A DNA stretch of 64,000 nt from Planctomycetota bacterium (GCA_016792805.1 JAEUHX010000055.1:81481-145480), one strand, 5' to 3'. Positions 16,350 through 25,832 are shown, numbered from the stretch's first letter. Notes: generated by a model from the sequence alone, not told the origin. Translations and numbers: made by a program.

Positions 16350-18344
16350 TTACCTTAAGAGCGCTTCCAGATCGCTCGGGACCGTCCCTCCGCGGCTGCG
16401 AAGCAGAGCGACCGTCTCCGAAGCGCGGCGGCGGTCGCCTCGCTCGAGCTGCTGGCGAGCGAGCATCTCGTAAGCCTGCTGGGGCACCGGCCCTACAGGG
16501 CGACTCCGGTCCATCAGAACCAGCTCATCGAGCAGCCCGGAGCTTCGGGGCATGTCCCCCGCGGCGGCGGCGGCCTCGGCGCGCTGCTGCAAGTCGAGCC
16601 ACGACGGCGAATCGACGGCCTCCGCGCGCGCTCGCCAGTAGTGAGCTTGCTCCGCAGCGCCCTCGGATTCGAAGATCTCTCCGCAAAGGCGATAGCCATC
16701 GGGCACCGACTCGCCGGAGTCCACAAATGCCTTCACCGATCGCGTTGCCAGGCGCTTGGCTTCGGCGCGATCGCGGTTGCCGAACCAGAGCGCCGTCGCA
16801 AGGTCGAGGTTGAGCCGCGCCTTTTTGGAGAGCCACTCATCCGCCATCGCCTCGCGCAGTACCGCCTCGGCCTTCTCGAACTCCTTCGCGTTCAACCACG
16901 CGGTCGCTTCGTCGTGGGCCGTCTTGAGCTGTGCATTCCTCGCCGTCACGTTGGTGTCTTGCGGCTGAAGCAGCAAGGAATGGTTCGCGATCCATGTGGC
17001 CGCGCCCGACCCGAGGATGACGAGTACCATCCGCGTCATGCGTCGCTCTCGCAGGGCGCGCCATAACAAATCAACTGCCGCACCGCACCCAAGGATGACT
17101 CCGAGCGCCAACGGAGCGCGGAACCGATCGGACACCGGGAAGAGCAGCATCGAAGTGCCGTAGACGCCAAACGCGATCCATAGCAATGCGTGGCGCCGGG
17201 GCCGAAGAAGCCACGATGCGGCGCCCACGAGTCCGAGCGCCGCAACCACGCCGAAGCGCAGCGGGTTCCAACGAACCACTGCGGAGTGCTTCTCCGCGTA
17301 GTAGATCGTTGCGTTGTCGGGAACTTCCGTCGTGTGAAGAACGAGTTCCGCCTTCCGTGCAAGGAGGGGCAGCCACCAACCGAGTCCAGGGTTGCGACCG
17401 ATGTGTTCCCACGCCGCAGATCCCCAAAATTGGGAAACCTCTCGCCGCGAGAGCGGCCGTCCGGATCGCCGTTCGGCTTCGCGCTTCCAATCATCGGCTT
17501 CGTGCTCGGGCACCTGCCGATTGAACGGCACGTGATGGATGCCGCCGCTCGTGTTTTGTGGATTGTTTCCGAGATAGAACGCGGTTCCAGCCTGTGCCGT
17601 CGTAAGGATCAGCTCGCCGGAGACGCGATAGTTGTGAAATGTGAACGGCGCGATCGGGGCGAACGCCGCCGCTCCGAACGCAATAAAAATTCCTGCGCGG
17701 TGAAGAAGGCGAATCCCGTGCGCCTGCGTGGCGGCGAGCCCCGCGAGCACCGGAGCGAGGAGCAGGAAGTTGCCGCGCAGAAGCGCGCCGACGCCGATGA
17801 GGAACCCCGAAGCGAGGAGCCGACGCCAAGAGACAGCGCCCGGCGCTGGGAAACACGCGAGAGCCGAAGAGAACGCCGCCAGCGTGAAGGCGCTCTTCTC
17901 CAGGAGCCCATCGAGGTAGAGAAACGGGGCGTAACCCGCGGCAATTGCCCCTGCCACCGCACCGGCGCGCCACCCCCAGTACCGCCGCCCGATCACGTAG
18001 GCAGCGACACCGACCCAGGCCCCAACCAGCGCATGCACGAAGTAGGGCCCGAGCTTGGCGCCCCCCGTCACGAGCTGTGCGAGCGCCAGAAGATAGGGAT
18101 AGAGCGGGTCCTGGAAGAAGACGTCCCTGGGGAGGAGCTGCCCACCCAGGATCTCCTGGGCGCGAGCTAGGTAGGCGGCTGGGTCGATTGTCGGAAAGCG
18201 CACGAGAGCGGTATCTCGGAGCGCCCAGACATGGCCGGCCCGCAGCACAAACCCCATCGCGAAGATCGCCCAGGGGATCCAGCGCGGTCCGCACTCGGCC
18301 TTCGGTGCTTGCGGCGAGCCCATCGGCTCGAGTCTGCCTCCCAT
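16350..18344 (-). CDS. GT-C membrane glycosyltransferase with TPR-like tail
   Basis: A polytopic membrane protein of about 664 aa resembling the dolichyl-phosphate-mannose / ArnT (PMT_2, GT39/83) family, which transfers sugars from polyprenyl phosphates outside the cytoplasmic membrane. The first extracytoplasmic loop has the acidic pattern FPTIDPAAYLARAQEIL, and FFQDPLYPYLLALAQL follows. About ten membrane segments run to roughly residue 450. The last ~200 residues are soluble and helical, with TPR-like pairs (ATAWLNAKEFEKAEAVLREA). The acceptor is unknown. Start choice is weak: ATG at 18356, 18344 or 18323 all fit; longer versions overlap the divergent radical SAM gene's leader. Confidence 0.75.
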   Translation of the reverse strand: MGGRLEPMGSPQAPKAECGPRWIPWAIFAMGFVLRAGHVWALRDTALVRFPTIDPAAYLARAQEILGGQLLPRDVFFQDPLYPYLLALAQLVTGGAKLGPYFVHALVGAWVGVAAYVIGRRYWGWRAGAVAGAIAAGYAPFLYLDGLLEKSAFTLAAFSSALACFPAPGAVSWRRLLASGFLIGVGALLRGNFLLLAPVLAGLAATQAHGIRLLHRAGIFIAFGAAAFAPIAPFTFHNYRVSGELILTTAQAGTAFYLGNNPQNTSGGIHHVPFNRQVPEHEADDWKREAERRSGRPLSRREVSQFWGSAAWEHIGRNPGLGWWLPLLARKAELVLHTTEVPDNATIYYAEKHSAVVRWNPLRFGVVAALGLVGAASWLLRPRRHALLWIAFGVYGTSMLLFPVSDRFRAPLALGVILGCGAAVDLLWRALRERRMTRMVLVILGSGAATWIANHSLLLQPQDTNVTARNAQLKTAHDEATAWLNAKEFEKAEAVLREAMADEWLSKKARLNLDLATALWFGNRDRAEAKRLATRSVKAFVDSGESVPDGYRLCGEIFESEGAAEQAHYWRARAEAVDSPSWLDLQQRAEAAAAAGDMPRSSGLLDELVLMDRSRPVGPVPQQAYEMLARQQLERGDRRRASETVALLRSRGGTVPSDLEALLR

Positions 18345-18495
18345 GGACCCTCGCATCCAGCGCCGGGGGTGCCCTTCGCCCCCGGATCTCGAGCCTCGTC
18401 TATACTTTTCCGGCTCTGGCGAACGGGCCTTCGCAGGCCCGGCGCGCCGCCGTCCATCGCTCCATCGCTCGCCCTCCTCGCGTACGGCGTCCTTC

Positions 18496-20202
18496 ATGCG
18501 CGTTCTGTTCGTTTACAACGAAGTCGAAGCCCTCGGCCTCGAGTACCTCTCTGCCGTCCTGAAGCTCCATGGCCACGAGACCGGACTCGCGTTCGATCCT
18601 CGCCTCTTCGACTTTTTCCGCCACGAATTCCGAAACGGCCTGCTGGCCCGCGCCTTCGAGTTCCGCAAGGAAGTGCTCCGCAAGGTCGTTCAATTCGAGC
18701 CCGATGTGATCGGGTTCCAGGTCTTGAGCGCCAATTATCCGTGGTCGCTCGAGATGTCGCGGGAGATCAAGAAACTGCTTCCGAACGTGCCGATCGTCTT
18801 CGGCGGGTATCACCCGACCGCATCGCATCAGCACGTGATGAAGAACGACTCCGTTGATTATGTGATCAAAGGAGAAGCGGAGCACGCGTTCCTGGATCTC
18901 GTGAACATGCTGGAAGCGGGCGAAGTCGACCCGTCGATGCCGAACCTCGTGATGCGGCGCAAGGGCGAGCTCGTCGACAACGATGTGCGTCCGTACATCC
19001 AGGATCTCGACACGCTGCCGTTTCCGGACAAGGATCTGTTTTATGAGATCGGGAGCCCCTTCAACATCGCGCACATGATCATGACGCGGCGGGGATGCCC
19101 GTACGGCTGCACCTTCTGTGGTAATAATCTCTGGCGGAAAACATACTTCAAGGACGATCCGAACTATATGTTCACTCCGAAGTTCCTGCGCGGCAGGACG
19201 CCGGAGAATGTGATCGAAGAGATGAAGATCGTGAAGCGCGACTACGGCGTAAAGCTGCTGCGCGTGAACGACGACGACTTCCCCTACGACGAACGGTGGC
19301 TCACGCGATTCGCCGAGCTGATGACGGACGAGGCGAAGATTTCCTATAAGTGCTTCGTCAATCCGAACTCGATCAACGAGAACACGGCTCGGCTGCTGCG
19401 CATCACCGGGTGCGAGCAGGTGCAGATGGGAGTGCAGTCGATGAATCCGCAATTGCGGAAGTCGATGGGGCGCCCGATGCCGGAGAAGATCATCTCGAGG
19501 GCGGTCTCGTGCATTCGGAACGAGGGCATCGGCCTTTTCTGTGATCAGATCTACGGCCTCCCCGGTGAAACCGAAGAAGACTATAAATCCATGGTGAGCT
19601 TCTACCGGAGCAACCCCACGGATTTTGTGAATGTCTACTGGGTGAACTACTTCCCTGGCACCGACATGCTCCAGCAGGCTGTCGAGGCGGGCGTTCTCTC
19701 GCAGGAGCAGTCGGACGACCTTCAAGCCAATCCGGTCGCCGGAGATGTCTCGACGATCAGCGAGTATCACCATGCGCGAGGCAAGAAGTACAAGGTCTAC
19801 ATGGAAGGTTATAATTATCTTCCCCTGTGGGCCTGCGATTGGATGATGAAGACCGGAGCCTGGTGGCTGGCTGGAAAACTCAATATTTTCCGATTCTTCC
19901 GATTCGCCTACGGACTCGGGCTGCGCGCCGACGCCTCGCACTTCCCGCCTCCGCACAAAGGCTACGACATCTCCTCGTTCCGTTTTCCGGCGATGACCAA
20001 GCGCTTCATGAAGCTGCGCATCCAGTCCAAGCTCGGAAAGAAGCTCGCGATGTACCACAGCGACGGGCGCAAGAGCCCGAAGGCGCCGCCGACCGTCCTG
20101 GAGAGGGCGTGGAGGCCGCCGGCGCCGCAGCCACGAACGCTCGAAGCAGCCGCGCCGCCGGCCGCCTCGGAGGCGGTCGCGTCGACGGCGACTCCGGCGT
20201 AG
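18496..20202 (+). CDS. B12-binding-type radical SAM protein
   Basis: A 568-aa radical SAM protein of the BchE / P-methylase (class B) layout. Residues 1-150 form a cobalamin-binding-like Rossmann domain (LGLEYLSAVLKLHGHETGLA, PNVPIVFGGYHPTA). The classical DxHxxG histidine motif is not visible, as in many members. The cluster ligands are C201, C205 and C208 (CPYGCTFC), followed by VRVNDDDF-type and YGLPGETEEDY elements of the TIM barrel. The reaction, often a methylation or cyclisation in lipid or pigment synthesis, cannot be assigned. ATG 18496 begins the typical MRVLFVYNE strand. It is divergent from the GT-C gene, starting about 150 bp away. The C-terminus is Pro/Ala-rich. Confidence 0.85.
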   Translation: MRVLFVYNEVEALGLEYLSAVLKLHGHETGLAFDPRLFDFFRHEFRNGLLARAFEFRKEVLRKVVQFEPDVIGFQVLSANYPWSLEMSREIKKLLPNVPIVFGGYHPTASHQHVMKNDSVDYVIKGEAEHAFLDLVNMLEAGEVDPSMPNLVMRRKGELVDNDVRPYIQDLDTLPFPDKDLFYEIGSPFNIAHMIMTRRGCPYGCTFCGNNLWRKTYFKDDPNYMFTPKFLRGRTPENVIEEMKIVKRDYGVKLLRVNDDDFPYDERWLTRFAELMTDEAKISYKCFVNPNSINENTARLLRITGCEQVQMGVQSMNPQLRKSMGRPMPEKIISRAVSCIRNEGIGLFCDQIYGLPGETEEDYKSMVSFYRSNPTDFVNVYWVNYFPGTDMLQQAVEAGVLSQEQSDDLQANPVAGDVSTISEYHHARGKKYKVYMEGYNYLPLWACDWMMKTGAWWLAGKLNIFRFFRFAYGLGLRADASHFPPPHKGYDISSFRFPAMTKRFMKLRIQSKLGKKLAMYHSDGRKSPKAPPTVLERAWRPPAPQPRTLEAAAPPAASEAVASTATPA

Positions 20203-20322
20203 TCACCCCCCGGATCGTTCGTTGCCGCTTCGGCGGGCGTTGCTAAGAGCTCGTTGCGCTGCGTTGTGAAGGCGGCGCTCACCTTCGCCCCCCACCTGCT
20301 GCCGAACTAGGTCGCCTGTCCC

Positions 20323-22458
20323 ATGGCGATGTCTTCTCTTCTCTTCCTGTGCGTCGTCCTACAGGCGGCCGGAGGCGCGACGACGCTCGCGCCGAGGCAG
20401 CCTCTTCCCAAAGAGCCCCCGGCAGCGCTGCCCCTGCCGATACAAGACGCTTCGCGTTGGGCTCTGGCGCCGCAGCAGCCGGGCTGGCGTCTGGCGCTCA
20501 AATTCCGTGACGGGCTCCGCGTGCGAGCCGATGGCGCCGGTGGGATCTTCTCGCGCGCCGGCGCGCCCCTGACTCGAGTTCGCGCTCTCGGTGCGGAGCT
20601 TGGCGTTCGATTTGAGCCCGCCATCGCACTGCCGGAGGCAGTGTTAGCTCAGCTCCAGGAGCGGGCGCAGGCGCGAACCGGAGTCGAGTCGGCCGATCTG
20701 GCGGGCATTCTCTACGCCATGGGACTGCCGCAGGACGCGCGGCGGCTCGAAGAAGCGGTCCGGCAGTTCCAACAAATCGAGGAGATCGAGTACGCGTCGA
20801 TCGAAACCCTCGGTGCGGCACCGCCGAGCGATATTCCTCCGCTGACGCCGAGCTTCGTCGGCTTTCAGTCCTATCGGCTCACAAACCCCGGCCTTGGATT
20901 CGAACTTGCGCTCGCAAGCGGAGCGACCGGTACCGGAGTCAAGCTCTCGGACTGTGAATACAACTGGACGCTGAGCCACGAGGACCTCGCGGGTGGAGAC
21001 ATCGCCTTGGAGCCCGGGCAAACGCCCGACCCCATCACAGTTCAGCTCGGATTCGACGACCACGGGACAGCCTGCGTCGGCGAGACCACCGCACTCATGA
21101 ATAACTATGGGTGCAGCGGTGCCGCGGGCAGCTCTCCGGTGCAGCTGTACTCTGAACTCACGATTCAGGGAGGCTTTCGGAGGCTCACCGCCGTAACGAA
21201 CGCCGTTGCACAATCCGCTGCCGGCGACGTGGTGCAGCTCGAGATGCAAGCGCCAGGCCCGGGCGGCAGCTACGGTCCGGCCGAACTCGACCCGAATTTG
21301 TGGCTTATTGTAAAGACTGGAACCGACGCCGGAGTCGTCGTCGTGGCCGCGGCCGGGAACGGCGCACAGAACCTCGATTCCGCCCCGTACGCCGGTTACG
21401 CCGCGAAAGGTGATAGCGGCGCGATCATCGTGGGCGCGGGTTCGGCCAATCTCCAGCACGAGCGGCTCGGATTCAGCTCCTATGGCTCCCGGGTGAATGT
21501 TCAGGCCTGGGGAGAGTCGGTGTTCACGCTTGGGTACGGAACCTACGCCGCGCTGGCCCCGGGAAAAGACCAATCGTACACGGCCTCATTCAGTGGCACG
21601 AGTTCGGCGACACCGCTTGTTTCTGCCGCATGTTTGCTAGTTCAACAAAAAGCGAAGCAGCAGCTCGGAGCGCCGCTTGCGCCGACGATTCTGCGGCAGC
21701 TGCTGGTGCACACCGGAGTTCCGCAGGGCGGAACGACGCCAGGGAATATTGGTCCGATCCCGAACGTGCCGGCGGCCATCGCGGCAATTCCGGATTGTCT
21801 ACAGATCTTCTCTCAGCCGGCGTCTGCGACGGTTTGCGCCGGGAAGCCTGCGAGCCTGACGCTCAACGCGACTCCCGGCGCCACGATGCAGTGGCGCAAG
21901 AACGGCGTGGAGATTCCCGGAGCCACTTTCCCAAGTCTATCATTCGCCATGGCCGGAGTTTCGGATGCCGGATCCTATGATTGTGTTGTTACCTATCCTC
22001 CATACGTTCTAACGAGTAAGAAGGCGACCCTAACGATTCAGACGCTCTCGTCATCGATCGGATTCGGGTCCGCCGGCTGCTTGGGAACGCACACCCTCAG
22101 CCTCGCAACGTGCGCGTTCCCCGGGAACCCGGCCTTCTCGGTGCTGTGCAATAATGCGCCGCCGAACTCGCTCGGCCTGATCTTTGTCGGCGACGTGGGA
22201 AATCCGACGGGCTCAGACGCCTTCGGTGTCGGTATCCTGATTCATGTAAATCCGGCTCTCTCGACGGAGTTCCTCACGTTCGACATGCCGAGCGACGGCC
22301 TCGGTGCTGGCGTTACAACTGTTGCTTTGCCCAATCATCCGCAGCTCGCCGGAAAATCATTCGTGGCCCAAGCCCTCTGGCACTGGTCGGGCCCTTGCGC
22401 GCCGTCGGCCTTCGGGCTCAGCTCTTCGCGTGGGCTCACGTTCACGGTCTCGGATTGA
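20323..22458 (+). CDS. Exported subtilisin-like (S8) protease with Ig and C-terminal sorting-like domain
   Basis: A 711-aa secreted serine protease. A signal peptide (SSLLFLCVVLQAAGGA) is followed by a propeptide-like region to about residue 170 and an S8 catalytic domain to about 490. The triad is D210 (in the atypical KLSDCEYNW), H247 (DDHGTA) and S427 (FSGTSSATP), with the oxyanion Asn in AAAGNG at 346. An immunoglobulin-like domain (~495-573, WRKNGVEIPGA and SDAGSYDCVV) and a C-terminal domain (~576-711, GSAGCLGTHTLS, NNAPPNS) end the protein. That last domain matches the tails of the three FG-GAP paralogues upstream, pointing to a common export or anchoring route. The next gene starts 3 bp after the stop. 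Confidence 0.9.
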   Translation: MAMSSLLFLCVVLQAAGGATTLAPRQPLPKEPPAALPLPIQDASRWALAPQQPGWRLALKFRDGLRVRADGAGGIFSRAGAPLTRVRALGAELGVRFEPAIALPEAVLAQLQERAQARTGVESADLAGILYAMGLPQDARRLEEAVRQFQQIEEIEYASIETLGAAPPSDIPPLTPSFVGFQSYRLTNPGLGFELALASGATGTGVKLSDCEYNWTLSHEDLAGGDIALEPGQTPDPITVQLGFDDHGTACVGETTALMNNYGCSGAAGSSPVQLYSELTIQGGFRRLTAVTNAVAQSAAGDVVQLEMQAPGPGGSYGPAELDPNLWLIVKTGTDAGVVVVAAAGNGAQNLDSAPYAGYAAKGDSGAIIVGAGSANLQHERLGFSSYGSRVNVQAWGESVFTLGYGTYAALAPGKDQSYTASFSGTSSATPLVSAACLLVQQKAKQQLGAPLAPTILRQLLVHTGVPQGGTTPGNIGPIPNVPAAIAAIPDCLQIFSQPASATVCAGKPASLTLNATPGATMQWRKNGVEIPGATFPSLSFAMAGVSDAGSYDCVVTYPPYVLTSKKATLTIQTLSSSIGFGSAGCLGTHTLSLATCAFPGNPAFSVLCNNAPPNSLGLIFVGDVGNPTGSDAFGVGILIHVNPALSTEFLTFDMPSDGLGAGVTTVALPNHPQLAGKSFVAQALWHWSGPCAPSAFGLSSSRGLTFTVSD

Positions 22459-22461
22459 CGG

Positions 22462-22827
22462 ATGAGGAAGGGCCTCTTCTTCGGAAGCGCCTTCGTCGCC
22501 GTCGCCGTCGGCGGAGCGATGATTGCTTACTTGTTGGCGCCGATTCGAAAGGCGATCGTCGGCACCGTTACGACGGTCGAAGGACGCGCCATTCGCGACG
22601 CCGCCGTGGAACTCACGCCCGTCGAGGGAAACCGAGCGGCGAAGCGCGTCACGAGAACCGACGGTCGCGGCTGGTTTGCGTTCCAGGAGCTGGCCGAGGG
22701 GACCTACGACCTCGACGTGCGCACTCCGCTCGGCGGGAGGTCCACGATGCGCGGCATACCGCTCGGATCGCGGCTGACCGTTTCTGTTACGGAAGCCGCC
22801 GCAGCGAGCACACCGGGCGCCCGCTAG
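22462..22827 (+). CDS. Small membrane-anchored carboxypeptidase-regulatory-like protein
   Basis: A 121-aa protein with one N-terminal membrane segment (FFGSAFVAVAVGGAMIAYLL) and a single beta-sandwich of the carboxypeptidase-regulatory / transthyretin-like kind (IVGTVTTVEGRAIRDAAVEL, TDGRGWFAFQELAEGTYDL). It probably sits on the outer face of the cytoplasmic membrane. It begins 3 bp after the protease stop and is likely co-transcribed with it; a substrate-binding or structural accessory role is possible but not shown. Confidence 0.75.
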   Translation: MRKGLFFGSAFVAVAVGGAMIAYLLAPIRKAIVGTVTTVEGRAIRDAAVELTPVEGNRAAKRVTRTDGRGWFAFQELAEGTYDLDVRTPLGGRSTMRGIPLGSRLTVSVTEAAAASTPGAR

Positions 22828-22895
22828 GAGGACGTCTACGGCGAGGCGATCCGACGATGAGATCGCGAAAAATCCCGTGCACAGCTCGGTTGACT
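22826..22895 (-). repeat. Fragment of the dispersed intergenic element
   Basis: Starts at the stop codon of the small membrane protein with AGGAGGACGTC. Read on the minus strand it gives AGTCAACCGAGCTGTGCACG, then GGATTTTTCGCGATCTCATC, then GTCGGATCGCCTCG. It matches the copies at 37673 and 11101 over its whole length. It sits between convergent genes (plus-strand end 22827, minus-strand end 23017). Confidence 0.55.
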
Positions 22896-23016
22896 CTTAC
22901 AACGGGCAGCTCGTGCCCCGATTCCGAAGCGTCTGGCAAAGTCTTCGGCAACATGACACGCCGGGTTCGGCGCGCTGCAACTTCTACAAGAAGTCAATGA
23001 AACGGGACAAGGGGAT

Positions 23017-24384
23017 CTATTTGCTTTCCTGCTTAGCGGGCCGGGCAGGCACTTCCGTCGGCGGCGATTGAAGCGGACGGATGTGTTGGAACAAGCCGGC
23101 CTTCGCCTTCTCATACTGCACAGTTCCGTTCACAATCGACATCTGTACGAACGTGCGATAGTCGAGCAGGTTGCCATCCGTAAGAATAAGGTCGGCGTCC
23201 TTTCCAGGCTCGATCGAGCCGACACGCTGATCGACTCCGAGAATACGTGCCGGAGAGATGGTGATCGACTCCAGCGCCGTCTGGTCGTCGAGGCCGCCGC
23301 GCGTCGCCCACGCGGCGTCCATGCCGAGCGTCTGGAGGTCGCGGCCGGCGATGCCGTCGAAAATCACACTATCTCCGCCGTCGAAGCCAGGAGGCGGATA
23401 GAGCGCAAACTCGACGCCTGCCCTCCGCAGGATCGCCGCCGCTTCTGGCGACGAGCCGTTGGGCGCATTGCGTCGCGGATCGGCGAGCTCGCGGCGCCGA
23501 GGCGACATGATGACTCGAACGCTTCGGCGACTCAGATCATTGGCTACAGTCCATGCCTCGAGCCCACCGCTGAACACGCAATCGAAACGATACTCATCGA
23601 GAAGCGCGAGAATCGGCAGCATTCCCGAGGCGTTGTCTACTTCGAACCGCGCGGGAACCTCTCGGCGAAGCAGGCGAAGGAGATTGTCGTCGACACCCTC
23701 TTTCTTAGGCTCCTTGGCGGAGGGATCGTTCGCAGCCTTCTTGGCCTCGAACTCGCGCACATCCATGAGATAGGCCTGGGCGCGGGCCAACTTGTCGCGC
23801 AGGTCGAAGCGCTCCTGGGCAGAATTGTACTGCAGCCTCAGGAACGCGTTCTCGCGCACGAGAATGTCGTCGACGCCCTTGAGCTTGAGCTTCATGACTG
23901 TGTCGCCCTGGCACACGGTCGTGAGCCCCGCCGCCATCGCCCCCAGAACCTCCAGCGTGAACGGATTGTAACGATCTGCGTTGCGGCCGCCGGCTCCGAA
24001 GCCGCTCACGCCGACACCCGAAGCGCGTGCTGCGACGAGGCCGGGATAAATCCGGAGGCCTGTCGCATCGATTCGGCGGGCCGAGTCGGGAATCGTAATG
24101 TTTCTCCCGACCTTCCAGATCTTCGTCCCCTTCACGAGAATTGTGGCACCGCGGAGGCGGCCAGCAGTGACCGTCTCCACATCGGCGTTCACGATCGCCA
24201 AGAAGCTCTCTTCGTTGGATTGCGTTTCCGGCGCGGCAGGCTTCGAGGAGGCCGCGCGGCTCGACGCGGGCTTCGAATCCTGCGTCGATGCGGCCGCATT
24301 CGATTCGCTTTGAGCGAAAGCCAATCCGAGAGCGAGGGCAAGCTTGGCGAATGCCAACATGAAGAAATCTCGATTCAAGAACAT
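23017..24384 (-). CDS. Exported amidohydrolase-like pseudoenzyme (operon gene 8)
   Basis: A 455-aa protein of the amidohydrolase superfamily, last gene of the eight-gene run. It has a signal peptide (LALALGLAFA) and a Ser/Ala-rich linker. The N-terminal beta-sandwich is intact (GATILVKGTKIWKVG) and so is the C-terminal signature (ILGVDQRVGSIEPGKDADLI). The metal-binding HxH after the PG turn is missing (YPGLVAARASG), and the barrel histidines are replaced (RFEVDNA, CVFSGGLEAW). It is therefore probably not a metal hydrolase. A charged insert (EFEAKKAANDPSAKEPKKEG) interrupts the barrel. Its ATG overlaps the previous gene's TAA by one base (TAATG), so it is translationally coupled. Confidence 0.85.
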   Translation of the reverse strand: MFLNRDFFMLAFAKLALALGLAFAQSESNAAASTQDSKPASSRAASSKPAAPETQSNEESFLAIVNADVETVTAGRLRGATILVKGTKIWKVGRNITIPDSARRIDATGLRIYPGLVAARASGVGVSGFGAGGRNADRYNPFTLEVLGAMAAGLTTVCQGDTVMKLKLKGVDDILVRENAFLRLQYNSAQERFDLRDKLARAQAYLMDVREFEAKKAANDPSAKEPKKEGVDDNLLRLLRREVPARFEVDNASGMLPILALLDEYRFDCVFSGGLEAWTVANDLSRRSVRVIMSPRRRELADPRRNAPNGSSPEAAAILRRAGVEFALYPPPGFDGGDSVIFDGIAGRDLQTLGMDAAWATRGGLDDQTALESITISPARILGVDQRVGSIEPGKDADLILTDGNLLDYRTFVQMSIVNGTVQYEKAKAGLFQHIRPLQSPPTEVPARPAKQESK

Positions 24385-25832
24385 TACAGCTCCTTCTCGG
24401 GGATCCAGGATCCGCCCACCATGACATGGAGGAGCTTAGTTGTGGCTTCGAAGGGATGGCCGGAGAAGAAGAGGATGTCTGCATCGCGACCCGCCTGAAG
24501 CGAGCCGACGCGGTCCTGAACGCCGAGGACCTCGGCGGGCGTGAGCGTGACGCTTCGCAGTGCGTCCGACTCCGGGAGGCCGTTTTTCACAAGCTGGCCC
24601 ACCTTGTAGAGCCAATTCTCGAACGCCTCAGGGAAATCGTTCCCGACGGGATTCGCCGGTGGCAATAAAACCACGGTGGCGCCGGCATTTTTGAGCTCAA
24701 GCGCGGTGTTCACTCGATTGCGAGTGAAGCTCTCAAAAGCGATCTCCTCGGTCGGGAGCAGGACAACGGCCTTCGCCTCTCTGACGGCGTCGAGCACATT
24801 GAGCGTCTGGGCGCCGACGACATAGATTCGGTCGAAGTCGAACTTCTTGGTGGCATCGTGGAAATGGAGGATCTCCGCAGCCGGACCCGACGAGATCTGC
24901 TGTCCAAAGAGACCTCCCCCGAAGCCGCCTGATTGAAAGATCGTGAGGAGGCGCCGCTCTTTCTTGAGAATGCGCACGACTGGCTCGAGCTTGGGATCCA
25001 GCTTTGGGGGTCCCGACGGCTTTGTTGCGGGCGGAGTTCCGGCAGGAGCCGGCGCACCGGCCGGGGCCGGACCGCTCGCGGGCGCCGAGGCTGGCGCGGA
25101 AGCCGCCTTGGAAGGATCGGGCTTCGGAGCCTCCGCGGCCTCTTTTTGTGCCTTTTCAAATTTCTCCATCTCGTCCTTCGCCTGTTGGAGCGTCTTGCGG
25201 AAGGCATCTTTTCCCGCCGACGTCATCTCGAACTGCGAGGTTAAGTATGCGTCTTCGCGAAGCAGCACGTCGTCGATCGACTCGCCGCGCGTGCGGATCA
25301 CGGACGCAAAGCCAGAGAAACCCGATCCCTGCGGCGCAATGGCAATCGCCGTCACTCCTGCAGCGCTCGCGCGCTTCAGAATGTCCGCATCGACGTCGAT
25401 TCCATCGCGAGTCTTCGTCTGCGCTCCGAGGGGAGGACCCTTCGGAGCGTAGGCCACGCGCGAGAGCGCATGGACGAGCCCAGGCATCGCGATGCACTGG
25501 CTGTAATCGACCCGGCGAGCGCCTCGCGGTATGTCCACAATTTTGCCGATTGCAACTATTTTGCCGGCGCGCACGAGAATCGTGGCGTCGTCGATCGGCT
25601 CTCCCGAGATCGGAATCGCCCGCTTGACGCGGATAGCGGTGGTTTCCTCGTGATCATCGGGAACCGGAGAAGGAAGGGGACGCCACGGGGCCTTCTCCTG
25701 CGGCGCAGGCGCAGGCGCAGGCGCAGGTGAAGGCGCGGGCGCAGGCGCAGGGCCGGCCGGCGGAGGCCCCTGCGTGAGCAGAGCTGCCGCGAGCGTCAGC
25801 GCGTATCCAAATGTCATGTTGGTCAGGGCCAT
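24384..25832 (-). CDS. Exported amidohydrolase-like pseudoenzyme (operon gene 7)
   Basis: A 482-aa amidohydrolase-fold protein. ATG 25832 is chosen because it starts the signal peptide (FGYALTLAAALLTQ) and overlaps the preceding gene's stop as TAATG; an upstream in-frame extension lies wholly inside the neighbouring gene. The mature N-terminus is a Pro-Ala repeat (~45 residues), and a second Pro-Ala-rich insert interrupts the barrel (about residues 225-260). The PG turn reads MPGLVHALSRV, keeping one His of HxH; the other catalytic positions are lost (TIFQSGG, YVVGAQTL). The C-terminal VLGVQDRVGSLQAGRDADIL is conserved. A catalytic role is unlikely. Confidence 0.85.
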   Translation of the reverse strand: MALTNMTFGYALTLAAALLTQGPPPAGPAPAPAPSPAPAPAPAPQEKAPWRPLPSPVPDDHEETTAIRVKRAIPISGEPIDDATILVRAGKIVAIGKIVDIPRGARRVDYSQCIAMPGLVHALSRVAYAPKGPPLGAQTKTRDGIDVDADILKRASAAGVTAIAIAPQGSGFSGFASVIRTRGESIDDVLLREDAYLTSQFEMTSAGKDAFRKTLQQAKDEMEKFEKAQKEAAEAPKPDPSKAASAPASAPASGPAPAGAPAPAGTPPATKPSGPPKLDPKLEPVVRILKKERRLLTIFQSGGFGGGLFGQQISSGPAAEILHFHDATKKFDFDRIYVVGAQTLNVLDAVREAKAVVLLPTEEIAFESFTRNRVNTALELKNAGATVVLLPPANPVGNDFPEAFENWLYKVGQLVKNGLPESDALRSVTLTPAEVLGVQDRVGSLQAGRDADILFFSGHPFEATTKLLHVMVGGSWIPEKEL

